Shown here: one piece after another, positions 7,908-17,335 of the stretch
Layout of the letters: each line of letters begins with the position of its first letter
How positions within the stretch are numbered: position 1 is the stretch's first letter
Assembly: GCA_021792835.1 (NCBI GenBank)
Contig: JAJYTY010000017.1
Location: 1-32,933, forward strand
From: Pseudomonadota bacterium
Lineage (GTDB): Bacteria > Pseudomonadota > Gammaproteobacteria > Burkholderiales > Burkholderiaceae_C
DNA length: 32,933 nt
Reading direction: 5' to 3'
Translations under genes and position numbers: made by a program
Notes under the pieces: generated by a model
Databases searched by the model: none
Told to the model about the DNA's origin: nothing
The model's input: the letters and a program-made list of their open reading frames with translations, nothing else

Positions 7908-8993
7908 GCAGCGGCGCGTACCGGCGGGCTTGCGCGCCTGCGCGCTTGCCTGCTGGGGGCAGGGGTCGCGCTGGCCCTCGGCGGGGCGCTCGCGCCGGCC
8001 GCGCGCGCTGCCAGTTTCGCGCTGCCCGCCGGCAGCAGCGACATGGTCGGACACATGCGGGTGATCACCCTCGAGAACCCGGCCAACACCCTTCTCGACA
8101 TCGCTCGTCACTACGACCTCGGCTACAACGAGATCACGGCCGCCAACCCGGGCGTCTCGGTATGGTTGCCAGGCCTCGGCACGCGCATCGTCGTGCCGAC
8201 CGAATTCATCCTGCCACCCAAGCCCTGGGTGGGCATTGTCGTCGACATCCCGCAGCGACGCCTGTACTACTTCCCGACACCGAGGCCGGGGCGGGCGGCG
8301 CGGGTCGTCACCGTTCCGATCGGCATCGCGCGGCGCGGATGGCCGACCCCGCTGGGCCGCACACGCATCATCGCCAAATACCGCGACCCGTCGTGGATCG
8401 TTCCGAAGGACATCCAGCAGGAGCACCGCAGCGAAGGCGATCCGCAGTTCCCGAGCTACTTCCCGCCAGGGCCGGGCAATCCGATGGGCATGCTGGCGAT
8501 GCAGACCGGTTTTCCGGAGATCTTCATCCACGGCACCGACCGCCCGTGGGGAATCGGCATGCGCGTCAGTCACGGCTGCATGCACCTGTACCCGGAGGAC
8601 GCGGCCTATCTGTTCCCGCGCGTGCCGGTGGGCACGTCGGTGCGCATCATCGACCGGCCCGTGCTGGTGGGCATCCGCGGCCACCAGCTGTACGTGAGCG
8701 CGGCTCCCGCGGTGTCCGACTACCCGAGCGCGCGAAGCTATGGGACCCAGGCGGTGGCGGCGCTGTCGCGCCTGCGTGCCCACCTTCCGGGCCAGCTGCC
8801 CGAGCCTCTACCCTGGAAGCAGCTGCTGGCGGCTGCGCAGGCCAGGCGTATCGTACCGGTGCCGATCGGCCCGGGCGCATCGCGCGTCGAACGCGAACTC
8901 GCGGCGTTGCGGCCGGTGGCCTACAAGCTGGTTCCGTACGGCGTGGACGCCAACAACGCGGCGACTCCGCCACTCGCCGCGACGCAGCCGTAG
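7848..8993 (+). CDS. L,D-transpeptidase (ErfK/YbiS/YcfS-like) with N-terminal LysM-like segment; start codon uncertain (GTG 7848 proposed)
   Basis: Signal peptide 'LARLRACLLGAGVALALGGALAPAARA-AS'; 'ITLENPANTLLDIARHYDLGYNEITAANPGV' LysM-like; 'FIHGTDRPWGIGMRVSHGCMHLYPEDAAYLF' catalytic motif. First in-frame ATG (8043) would lose the signal peptide. Confidence 0.87.
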   Translation: MGRHHAAAERPQHDGRAPRQAAARTGGLARLRACLLGAGVALALGGALAPAARAASFALPAGSSDMVGHMRVITLENPANTLLDIARHYDLGYNEITAANPGVSVWLPGLGTRIVVPTEFILPPKPWVGIVVDIPQRRLYYFPTPRPGRAARVVTVPIGIARRGWPTPLGRTRIIAKYRDPSWIVPKDIQQEHRSEGDPQFPSYFPPGPGNPMGMLAMQTGFPEIFIHGTDRPWGIGMRVSHGCMHLYPEDAAYLFPRVPVGTSVRIIDRPVLVGIRGHQLYVSAAPAVSDYPSARSYGTQAVAALSRLRAHLPGQLPEPLPWKQLLAAAQARRIVPVPIGPGASRVERELAALRPVAYKLVPYGVDANNAATPPLAATQP

Positions 8994-9171
8994 CGGCGCC
9001 GCGCCGGCCCGCGTGGGCGAATCCGTTGGTCGAGCCTCGCAGGCCAGGTCGCGCACAATGACCTGGTAACAAAACGACACGAACCAGCAATGTCGTATAT
9101 GGCTCCTGGATGCATCATTCATGGCAGGCGGGACAAGACGTGAATGAACCCGCAGACATGGTGCGGGGGTC

Positions 9172-10500
9172 ATGCAAAACTCATCAATGGACGGGCGCGC
9201 CCCGATGGCCGGTGGGCAGGGGGGCGGGTGCGTGCGCCCGGCCCGCGCGAGCCTGGTCGAGTCGACGATGCTCGTGCTGCTGCTTGTCTATCCGCTGGGC
9301 ATGCTGCTCACCCGCGGGACGCTCGATGCCGATTTCGCGCTGCTGCTGCTGCTCGGTGTTGCAGTACTGCTGCATGCGCGCAGGCGCCGCCGCCATGTCG
9401 TATCCGCGCCGTGGGTGGCTGGCTACGCAGTGGCGATGTGCGCCCCATTGCTGGCCGAATTCGCGAGCCAGCTGGCCAACCGGCGCTGGGGTTGGCAGCC
9501 CTATGACCGCGCATGGCGCTTCGCGGTGGCCGTGCCGATTTTCCTGGCGCTGCGCAGCATCCCGCCGCAGCGCCTGCGTCTGTGGCGCCTCGGCGTGCTT
9601 GCCGGCGCCTTCGGTTGCGGAGCCGCGGTCTTGCTGGCTCCGGTGGCCTATCGCTTCGATGGGCGCCTGAGCGGAGATTTCCTGAATCCGATCTATTACG
9701 GCGATTTCTCCGTCAGCCTGGCGTTGCTCGCCGTGTTCAGCCAGGATTGGGGGCGGCGCGATCGCGTGTGGTTCAGGGTCCTGGTCTGGCTGGGCTTCGC
9801 AGCGGCCGTATTCGCAGCGGTGGACACGGGTGCCAGGGGGGCATGGCTCGCACTGGCCTTGCTGCCGCTGCTGTGGCCGGTCGCGCACGGCAGCGCGCCG
9901 AGCGCGAAGCGCAGTCTCGGCCTGATCGCGTTGTTCGTGGGCGCATCGGCCGTGATGATTGTCGCGGCACCCGAGGTGCGGCTGCGAATCGCGGAGTTGT
10001 ACGCCAACCTGGCGCAATGGCGCCGCGGACACCTCGACACCTCGATCGGAATCCGGCTGCAGCATTGGCGGGTCGCGCTGCTGCTGTTCGCCCGAAATCC
10101 ATGGTTCGGAGTCGGTACGCTGCAACTGCCGCATCTGATGCCCCAACTGCAGCGCGAGGGCTGGCTGACGCGCCGCGCGATGCTGCTGGGCAGGGGCGAA
10201 TTGCACAGTGAAATCCTCGCGCATGCCGCGGCCCAGGGAGCAGTCGGCGTGGCGGCGACGCTGGCGGTGTACGCGGTGCCCGCGGCGCGGTTCTGGAGCT
10301 GTCTGCACGACGATGCGCATCGCGAGGTGCGCGCAGCCGCGGCCATGGGGCTGGCCTTCGTCGGCGCCTTCTTCGTGTTCGGATGGACGGTGCAGACCTT
10401 CGATCTGGACATGACCACCAGCTACTACGCGCTGACCGTCGCGGTTTTGCTGGCGGCCTGCAATCCACTGCCGGCGAACCCGGACGGGAACTTTTGCTGA
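9172..10500 (+). CDS. O-antigen ligase (WaaL/Wzy_C family) membrane protein
   Basis: Polytopic; 'FLNPIYYGDFSVSLALLAVF' and 'AAVDTGARGAWLALALLPLLW' plus the periplasmic-loop region '...LQHWRVALLLFARNPWFGVGTLQL'. Confidence 0.85.
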   Translation: MQNSSMDGRAPMAGGQGGGCVRPARASLVESTMLVLLLVYPLGMLLTRGTLDADFALLLLLGVAVLLHARRRRRHVVSAPWVAGYAVAMCAPLLAEFASQLANRRWGWQPYDRAWRFAVAVPIFLALRSIPPQRLRLWRLGVLAGAFGCGAAVLLAPVAYRFDGRLSGDFLNPIYYGDFSVSLALLAVFSQDWGRRDRVWFRVLVWLGFAAAVFAAVDTGARGAWLALALLPLLWPVAHGSAPSAKRSLGLIALFVGASAVMIVAAPEVRLRIAELYANLAQWRRGHLDTSIGIRLQHWRVALLLFARNPWFGVGTLQLPHLMPQLQREGWLTRRAMLLGRGELHSEILAHAAAQGAVGVAATLAVYAVPAARFWSCLHDDAHREVRAAAAMGLAFVGAFFVFGWTVQTFDLDMTTSYYALTVAVLLAACNPLPANPDGNFC

Positions 10501-10558
10501 CGCGAGCGATCGAACAAGGATCTGAGTCCAGGAGGCCTCGCGGCCCGCTACGCCGTTC

Positions 10559-12076
10559 ATGCGTTCCAGCAAGGTCCTTCCGATCGATCGGATCCCCGCC
10601 GCACCCGCCCGCATCGAAAACTCCGCCGCACAGCGGCGCGCCTTCATCGTCGTGCTCCTGATCGAGGTCTGGGAGCGCTTCGGCTTCTACGGCATGGCGG
10701 CATTGATGGTGCTGTACATGGTGCAGGGCCTGGGCTATGCGGAGCAGCGCGCAAATCTCACGTGGGGCTCACTCAGCGCGCTGGTCTACGCGGTGCCCGC
10801 GCTGGGCGGATGGATCGGCGACCGCTGGCTCGGCGCGCGTCGTGCCATGGTGACCGGCGGCGTCGTGCTCGTCTGCGGCTATTTGCTGCTGGCGGCCTCG
10901 CACGGAGCCGCCGCGTTGCTGTATCCGGCGCTGGCGCTGGTGGCGATCGGCGTCGGACTGTTCAAGCCCAATGGCGCGAACCTGGTGCGCCGCATCTACG
11001 AGGGGCAGCCGACGCGCATCGACAGTGCCTTCACGATCTACTACATGGGAGTCAATGTCGGCTCCACGGTGTCGATGGTCGCGACGCCCTGGGTCGGCCA
11101 GGTCTGGGGCTGGAGCGCGGCATTCGGCGTGTCCGGCGCCGGCCTGTTGCTGGGCCTGGCGAACTATGCGCTGATGCGGCGCGCCCTGGCGCCGCTGGCC
11201 GTCGGGGCCGACGCCGTCACGCTGAGCCCGCGCCGGGTGCTCGTGCCGGTCGGCCTGCTGTCGGCCACCGCGCTGCTGGCGGTGCTGGCCCTGCGCCACG
11301 TGGAACTGGCCACGGCTTGCGTGGTCGCGGTCGCGGTGGGAGTGGTCGCGGCATTCACGGTGCTGATGCGCCGTGCCGACCGCCAGGAGCGCAAGGGCCT
11401 GGCGACGGCCGGGGTGCTGATCCTGCAGGTGGGGCTGTTCTTCGTGTTCTACCAGCAGATGTCGACCTCGCTGACCCTGTTCGCGCTGCGTAACGTCGAT
11501 CCCCGCCTGCACCTGCCGGGGCTGCCCGTGCTGACACTGCTGCCTGCACAGTTCCAGGCCCTCGATCCGATCTGGATCATGGTGCTCAGCCCGCTGCTGG
11601 CATGGCTGTACGCACGCCTGGCGCAAGGACGCGGCGACCTGTCCATCGGACTCAAGTTCACGCTGGGATTCGCCGCGGTTGCAGCCAGCTTCGGGGTGTT
11701 CGCGGCCGGCGGGCTGGTGGCTGGCGACGGCCGTGTCCCCGCGGGCTTCATGGTGGGCGGCTACGGCCTGATCGCGCTCGGCGAACTGCTGCTCGGCGGG
11801 CTCGGCCTGGCGGTGGTCGCACGCTACGTTCCCGCACGTCTGTCGGGACTCATGATGGGTGCGTTTTTCGCGGTGAGCGGGATCTCGATGTACCTCGGCG
11901 GCCTGGTCGCCAACCTTGCGCAGCCGCCAGGGCATGCGGTGGCAGGCGTGCACGAGTCGCTGCACGCCTACATGGGACTGTTCGGCCGCCTCTCGCTGCT
12001 GGCGCTGCTGGCCGCGGGGATGTCGCTGGCGCTGCTTCCATGGCTGCGGCGCCTGGCCCCGGCGCCGGCGCGCTGA
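10559..12076 (+). CDS. POT/PTR-family proton-dependent oligopeptide MFS transporter, 505 aa
   Basis: 'IEVWERFGFYGMAALMVLYMVQGLGY' (ExxERFxYYG-type signature), 'GGWIGDRWLGARRAM', 'FTIYYMGVNVGS'. Confidence 0.92.
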   Translation: MRSSKVLPIDRIPAAPARIENSAAQRRAFIVVLLIEVWERFGFYGMAALMVLYMVQGLGYAEQRANLTWGSLSALVYAVPALGGWIGDRWLGARRAMVTGGVVLVCGYLLLAASHGAAALLYPALALVAIGVGLFKPNGANLVRRIYEGQPTRIDSAFTIYYMGVNVGSTVSMVATPWVGQVWGWSAAFGVSGAGLLLGLANYALMRRALAPLAVGADAVTLSPRRVLVPVGLLSATALLAVLALRHVELATACVVAVAVGVVAAFTVLMRRADRQERKGLATAGVLILQVGLFFVFYQQMSTSLTLFALRNVDPRLHLPGLPVLTLLPAQFQALDPIWIMVLSPLLAWLYARLAQGRGDLSIGLKFTLGFAAVAASFGVFAAGGLVAGDGRVPAGFMVGGYGLIALGELLLGGLGLAVVARYVPARLSGLMMGAFFAVSGISMYLGGLVANLAQPPGHAVAGVHESLHAYMGLFGRLSLLALLAAGMSLALLPWLRRLAPAPAR

Positions 12077-13483
12077 TCAGCGTCGGACCGGACCGCCATG
12101 CGGGGCGGGACCGGGGTCGGAAGCGGTGGCGTCGCCAACGTGCCCGGGCGGCGCGCAGCGCTGGCTGTAGCGCACGCGCAGCCCGCCGCCCGGCAGGTTC
12201 GCCAGTTCCAGTCGCCCGCCGAGATTGCGCGCGATGCTGCTCATGATGGCCAGTCCCAGCCCGCTGCCGCCCTGGTCATCGTCGCATTGCAGACGGTTGA
12301 AGGCCTCGAAGGCCGAGGCCAGCAGGGATTCGGGGATCCCTGGCCCGTTGTCATCGACGTCCAGGTGGGTCCAGCGCGAGCCGTCGTCGTGGCGCGCCGT
12401 GTGGCAGCTCAGGTCCACGCGGCCTCCAGGCGGCGTGTAGCGCAGCGCGTTGTCGACCGCGTTGCGCAGCAGCGTGTACAGCTGGGTCGGATCGGCGAGG
12501 ATCGGCGCGCCCTCGTTGCGTTCGATCCCGAGGTCGATGTGCCGCTGCTCGGCCAGCGGAAGCAGGTCCTCGAGCACGTTGCGCAGCACGCTGCCGGGCT
12601 CGACCCGTTGCGTGGTCCCGGCGCGTGCCGACTGCGCGCGTGCCAGGCTCAGCAGCTGTTCGACCACTGCGCGCGTGCGCGCGAGTCCCGCCAGCATTCC
12701 GCGCAAGCGCTCGCGCGCCTCGGCCGGAAGCTGCACATGGTCCAGATTCTCGGCCTGCAGGGTCAGCGCGGCAATTGGCGTGCGCAGCTCGTGGGCGGCG
12801 TCGGCGACGAAGCGGCGCTCATGCTCGCGCAGCGCGGCGACACGCTCCAGCAGGCCGTTGATCGACCCGATGAACGGGACCAGCTCGCGCGGGACCTCGC
12901 GCATCGGCAGCGGGTCCAGGCGCAGTTCGCTGCGCGCGTCGACCTGCGCGGCCAGTCGCAGCACCGGATTCAGCGCGCGCCGCACCACCGAGGCGGCAAG
13001 CAGCGCGAGCAGGGGGATCAGCGCGAGCAAGGGGTACAAGGTGCCCAGCGCACTGTCGGCGGCCGCGTCCGAGCGCATGTCGGTGCGCTGCGCGGCGGCG
13101 ATGTTGCCGGCCGCATCGGCGCGCACGAACACGCGCCATTGCTGGCCCGCCGCGCGCACCACGTGCATGCCGGGGGCGAGGTCGGTGGGCAGCGCAAGCC
13201 CTCCAGGCGCGCCCAGTCGCTGCACGACGATGCGCGCATCCTTGTCGACCTCGGCAGCGCGCGCGAGCCGGTTCGCGTCGGGCAGATGCCCGCCCACATG
13301 CACCAGCTCGGCCATCTGGCGCAGCTGCGCGTCCTGCAACCGGTTCGCCTCCATGTAGCCGAACACGTAGGACACCGCGGCGGTGCTGACCCCGACCAAC
13401 GCGACGATCAGCGTGGTCCACAGCCACAGGCGGCGCAGCAGCGAGCGCCTGGACCATGCGCGCAGCGCAGCGAGCGGATTCAT
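12077..13483 (-). CDS. Two-component sensor histidine kinase (QseC/TctE-like)
   Basis: 'ERRFVADAAHELRTPIAALTLQAENL' H-box, 'NAVDNALRYTPPGG' N-box, 'VDDNGPGIPESLL' and 'GSGLGLAIM' G-boxes; two TM segments flanking a periplasmic domain. Confidence 0.95.
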   Translation of the reverse strand: MNPLAALRAWSRRSLLRRLWLWTTLIVALVGVSTAAVSYVFGYMEANRLQDAQLRQMAELVHVGGHLPDANRLARAAEVDKDARIVVQRLGAPGGLALPTDLAPGMHVVRAAGQQWRVFVRADAAGNIAAAQRTDMRSDAAADSALGTLYPLLALIPLLALLAASVVRRALNPVLRLAAQVDARSELRLDPLPMREVPRELVPFIGSINGLLERVAALREHERRFVADAAHELRTPIAALTLQAENLDHVQLPAEARERLRGMLAGLARTRAVVEQLLSLARAQSARAGTTQRVEPGSVLRNVLEDLLPLAEQRHIDLGIERNEGAPILADPTQLYTLLRNAVDNALRYTPPGGRVDLSCHTARHDDGSRWTHLDVDDNGPGIPESLLASAFEAFNRLQCDDDQGGSGLGLAIMSSIARNLGGRLELANLPGGGLRVRYSQRCAPPGHVGDATASDPGPAPHGGPVRR

Positions 13484-14169
13484 GGACCTGCGGGCGCTTC
13501 GCCGGTGCCGGCATCGCGATCGACCACCCAGCCGACTCCGCGCACATTCTTGATCGCGGCCGCGCCGAGCTTCTTGCGGATGCTGTGGATCAGGTACTCG
13601 ACGGCGTTGCTCTCGACCTCCTCGTTCCAGCCGTAGATCAGGCTCTCCAGGTCGTCGCGCGACAGTACCGCTCCCGGGCGCAGCAGCAAGGCATACATCA
13701 GCGCGTACTCGCGCGCCGACAGGCGCACGGTGTTGCCGGCGAAGCTGGCTTCGCGCGTGGCGGGGTCCAGGCGCACCGTGCCGTTGCTCAGCACCGCCTG
13801 CGCCTGCCCGCCCTTGCGACGCGCCACCGCACGCAGCCGCGCCAGCAGCTCACCGGTCGCGAAAGGCTTGATCAGGTAGTCGTCGGCGCCGAGGTCGAGT
13901 CCGCGGATGCGGTCGTCGACCCCGTCGCGCGCGGTGACGATGATCACCGGCAGGTTGTAGCCAGCCTGGCGCGCCGCCTGCAGCACGCCCAGGCCGTCGC
14001 GCCGCGGCAGTCCCAGGTCGAGCAGCATGGCCTCGTAGGGCGTCGAGCGCATGGCCAGCAGTGCGGCATCGCCGTCCTGCACCCAGTCCACCGCGTGCGC
14101 GGCATCGCGCAGTGCCTGCTGCGTTGCCGCGCCCAGCATTCGGTCGTCCTCAACCAGCAGGATTCGCAT
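13480..14169 (-). CDS. OmpR/PhoB-family response regulator (QseB/TctD-like), 229 aa
   Basis: 'MRILLVEDDRMLG', 'AMLLDLGLPRRDGL', 'DDYLIKPFATGELLARLRAV', winged-helix C-terminus 'SRDDLESLIYGWNEEVESNAVEYLIHSIRKKLG'. Confidence 0.95.
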   Translation of the reverse strand: MRILLVEDDRMLGAATQQALRDAAHAVDWVQDGDAALLAMRSTPYEAMLLDLGLPRRDGLGVLQAARQAGYNLPVIIVTARDGVDDRIRGLDLGADDYLIKPFATGELLARLRAVARRKGGQAQAVLSNGTVRLDPATREASFAGNTVRLSAREYALMYALLLRPGAVLSRDDLESLIYGWNEEVESNAVEYLIHSIRKKLGAAAIKNVRGVGWVVDRDAGTGEAPAGP

Positions 14170-17100
14170 CGCCGTCTCCCGGTGGGGTGGGCCGTGCCAG
14201 TTCATCGGCCAGGTTGCCGCGCAGCAGCGCGAACAGCGTGGGCATCACCAGCAGCACCAGCGGCAGCTGCACCGCCAGCCCGGCGATGATCGCCACCGCC
14301 AGCGGCTGCTGCATCGCCGACCCCTGGCCGATCGCCAGCGCCAGCGGCAGCAATGTCAGGATCGCCGCGATGGTGGTCATCGCGATCGGCCGCATGCGGT
14401 TCACGCCGGCCTGGACCAGCGCGTCGTGCAGACCGATCCCGGGGTCGGCGGCCTGCAGTTCCTTGACCTCGCTGAAATAGAAGATCGCCACCTCGGTCAC
14501 GATTCCCACGATCATGGTCATGCCCATCATCGCCGAGATGTTGAGCTCGATGCCGCCGACCCACAAGCCCACGAACACCGCCGGCAGCGCCAGCAGCGGC
14601 ATCGCCAGGATGCTCAGCGCGACGCGCATGCGCTCGTACAGGAACAGCAGCAGCAGGAACACCAGCAGGACCGCCGCCGCCAGCACCTGCAGCAGGCCCT
14701 TGAACGCGATCTGCTGCTGCTTGTACAGGCCGCCCAGTCGTATGTAGACCCCCGTGGGATAGAAGCCTGGTGCGTCGATGATCTTCTTCACCGCGGCCAC
14801 CGTCGAGCCCAGGTCGCGGCCGCTGATGCGGGCGGTCACCGCGGCCATGCGCTTGAGGTTCTCGCGGATCACCTCGGGCTGCCCGGTCAGCACCGCCACC
14901 CGGGCTACCTGGGACACGCGGAACACGTGGCCGTCGGGCGCGCGCAACGGCAGCGCCTCGATGGCCTGCGGGGTCTGTCGCATGGCGGGCGCATCCCACA
15001 CCCGCACTCCCACCATCTTCGGTCCCTGTTCGATCTGCGTGGCCACGCGGCCTCCGATCAGCGCAGCCAGCTGCGACTGCACCTGCCTCGCGTCGACTCC
15101 CTGCAAGGCCATGCGCGTGGGGTCGAGCCGGATGTCCAGCGCGTCGCCGGCAACGCGGATTCCGCTGCGCACCTCGACGATTCCGGGCACCCTGGAGATC
15201 GCCTTCGCCGTCTTGTGCGCGAGTTGCGCGAGTTGCACTGGATTGTCGTCGAAGATCTTGATCTCCACCGGCTGCGGCACCGCGGTGAGGTCGCCGATCA
15301 GGTCCTGCATCAGCTGGGCCGTGTCGATGTCGATCCCCGGGACCTGGGCATGGATGCGCGCGCGCACCTGGTCCATGACCTTCCAGATCGGCTCGCGCGG
15401 CAACGGCTTCAGGCGCACGAAGAAGTCTCCCTCGTTGGCGTGGGTGATGCCGCCGCCGAGTTGCAACCCGGTACGCCGCGAGAAGGTCTGCACCTGCGGG
15501 GTGCTGCGCAGGATCTGCTCGATCTGCCCCAGCAGGCGGTCGGTCTCGGACAGCGAGGTTCCGGGCGGAGTCAGGTAATCGAGCACGAAGCCGCCTTCAT
15601 CCATGCGCGGCAGGAAGCCGCTGCCCACCGCGTGGTAGGCGATCCAGCCGGCGGCCAGCAGCGGCACCACGCCCAGCAGCGCCAGCCAGGGCTTGCGCAG
15701 CAGCGCGGGCAGCAGCCGGGCGTAGGCGCGCTGCAAGGCAACGAGCAGGCGCCCGTGCTCGCGGGTTCGTTCGCGCTCGATGTCCCGTGGAGCAAGCAGG
15801 CGATCCGCGAGCAGCGGCACTGCCAGCCACGATACGAAGAAGGAAATGACCAGCGCCGCCGCCATGGTCAGCGCGAGGGCCTTGAAAAAGGCCCCGGTGA
15901 TTCCCGAAAGGAAGGCCAGGGGAATGAAGATCACCACCGTCGACGCGCTCGACCCGGCCAGCGGCTGGAAGAACTCCATGGCCGCGCGCATCACCCCGCT
16001 GTGCCGCCGGGCCTCCTGCGAGGCTGCCGTCGGCCCCGATTCGCCGAGCCGGCGCACGATGTGCTCGCTCATCACGATGGCGTCGTCGATCACCAGCCCG
16101 ACGGCTGCGGCCATGCCCCCCAGGGTCATGATGTTGAAGCTCATTCCCAGCGCATACAGCAGGACCACGGTGGCCGCCAGCACCGCCGGCACCGTGATCA
16201 TCGCGATCAGCGTGATCTTCAGGCTGCGCAGGAACAGCAGCAGCACCAGACCGGCCAGCACGACACCGATCAGGATGGCGTCGCGCACGCTGGTCGCCGA
16301 CGCGACGACCAGCAGGCTCTGGTCGTACCAGTTGGCCAGGTGCACTCCCTTGGGCAAGGGCGTGGAAGCCAGCAGGCGGCGCACGTCGCGCGCGATCTTC
16401 ACGCTGTTGCCGCCAGGCTGCTGGTAGATGTTGAGCAGCACCGCCGGTTTGCCGTCCGCTGTCACGGTGGTCCATTGCGGCACGGTGCCGCGAAGCACCT
16501 TCGCGACGTCGCGCACCCGCACCACGCCGCTCGGCGTGGCGCGCACCACGAGATCGCCGATCTGGCGCGCGTCGTGCAGGCGGGAGTCGGCCAGCGCGAG
16601 CAGCAGCTTGTAGCGGTCCTGCAGGTGCCCGAGCGCCTTCACGCCGTTGCCGCCCGACAGCGTGCGCTCGACGTCGCCCAGGCTCAGGTTCAGCGCCTGC
16701 AGCCGCGCCGGGTCGACCACCACGTGGTATTCCTCCTGCCGGCCGCCCTGCACCTGCACGCGCCCGACCCCGTCGATTCCCGACAGCAGCGGGCGCAGGT
16801 CGAGTTGCGCGAGGTCGTACAGCTGCACCGGCGTCAGGCTCGACGAGGTCAGGCTGTAGGCGATGATCGGGTCGACCGTCGGGTCCATGCGCTTGCTGCG
16901 GATGGTGGTCCCGGGGGGCAAGGTCGGCAGCACCTGGTTGGCGGCCTCGTTGACCTGAACCGCCGCCAGGCTCATGCGACTGCCCCAGTGGAAGGTGACG
17001 TAGATGTCGGCGGAGCCGCGACTGGTCTTCGAGCGCACCGTGACCACCCCGGGCACGCGGCGGATGGCCTCTTCCAGGGGCTGCGTGACCTGCAGCACCA

Positions 17101-17335
17101 TCTGGCGCGTCGGCCGCACGCCAGCGTCGACCTCCACCACCACGCGCGGGAAACTGACGTTCGGGAACAGTCCGACCGGCAGCTTGAACGCCGCCAGGAT
17201 TCCGCCGGCCGCCAGCAGCGCCAGCAGGAACAGCACCGAGCGGCGATGCCGCTGCAGCCACGCCGACAGGTTTCGTGGCTCTCCATCCGCGCGGCGCGCC
17301 GGTTCCCCCAGAGGGGTGAGGGGCGGCGCGCTCAT
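14150..17335 (-). CDS. RND efflux pump inner-membrane permease, 1061 aa
   Basis: Full-length RND architecture: 'FKLPVGLFPNVSFPRVVVEV', 'VGLVIDDAIVMSEHI', 'GSGFLPRMDEGGFVLDYLTPPGTSL', C-terminal TM bundle. Confidence 0.95.
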   Translation of the reverse strand: MSAPPLTPLGEPARRADGEPRNLSAWLQRHRRSVLFLLALLAAGGILAAFKLPVGLFPNVSFPRVVVEVDAGVRPTRQMVLQVTQPLEEAIRRVPGVVTVRSKTSRGSADIYVTFHWGSRMSLAAVQVNEAANQVLPTLPPGTTIRSKRMDPTVDPIIAYSLTSSSLTPVQLYDLAQLDLRPLLSGIDGVGRVQVQGGRQEEYHVVVDPARLQALNLSLGDVERTLSGGNGVKALGHLQDRYKLLLALADSRLHDARQIGDLVVRATPSGVVRVRDVAKVLRGTVPQWTTVTADGKPAVLLNIYQQPGGNSVKIARDVRRLLASTPLPKGVHLANWYDQSLLVVASATSVRDAILIGVVLAGLVLLLFLRSLKITLIAMITVPAVLAATVVLLYALGMSFNIMTLGGMAAAVGLVIDDAIVMSEHIVRRLGESGPTAASQEARRHSGVMRAAMEFFQPLAGSSASTVVIFIPLAFLSGITGAFFKALALTMAAALVISFFVSWLAVPLLADRLLAPRDIERERTREHGRLLVALQRAYARLLPALLRKPWLALLGVVPLLAAGWIAYHAVGSGFLPRMDEGGFVLDYLTPPGTSLSETDRLLGQIEQILRSTPQVQTFSRRTGLQLGGGITHANEGDFFVRLKPLPREPIWKVMDQVRARIHAQVPGIDIDTAQLMQDLIGDLTAVPQPVEIKIFDDNPVQLAQLAHKTAKAISRVPGIVEVRSGIRVAGDALDIRLDPTRMALQGVDARQVQSQLAALIGGRVATQIEQGPKMVGVRVWDAPAMRQTPQAIEALPLRAPDGHVFRVSQVARVAVLTGQPEVIRENLKRMAAVTARISGRDLGSTVAAVKKIIDAPGFYPTGVYIRLGGLYKQQQIAFKGLLQVLAAAVLLVFLLLLFLYERMRVALSILAMPLLALPAVFVGLWVGGIELNISAMMGMTMIVGIVTEVAIFYFSEVKELQAADPGIGLHDALVQAGVNRMRPIAMTTIAAILTLLPLALAIGQGSAMQQPLAVAIIAGLAVQLPLVLLVMPTLFALLRGNLADELARPTPPGDGDANPAG

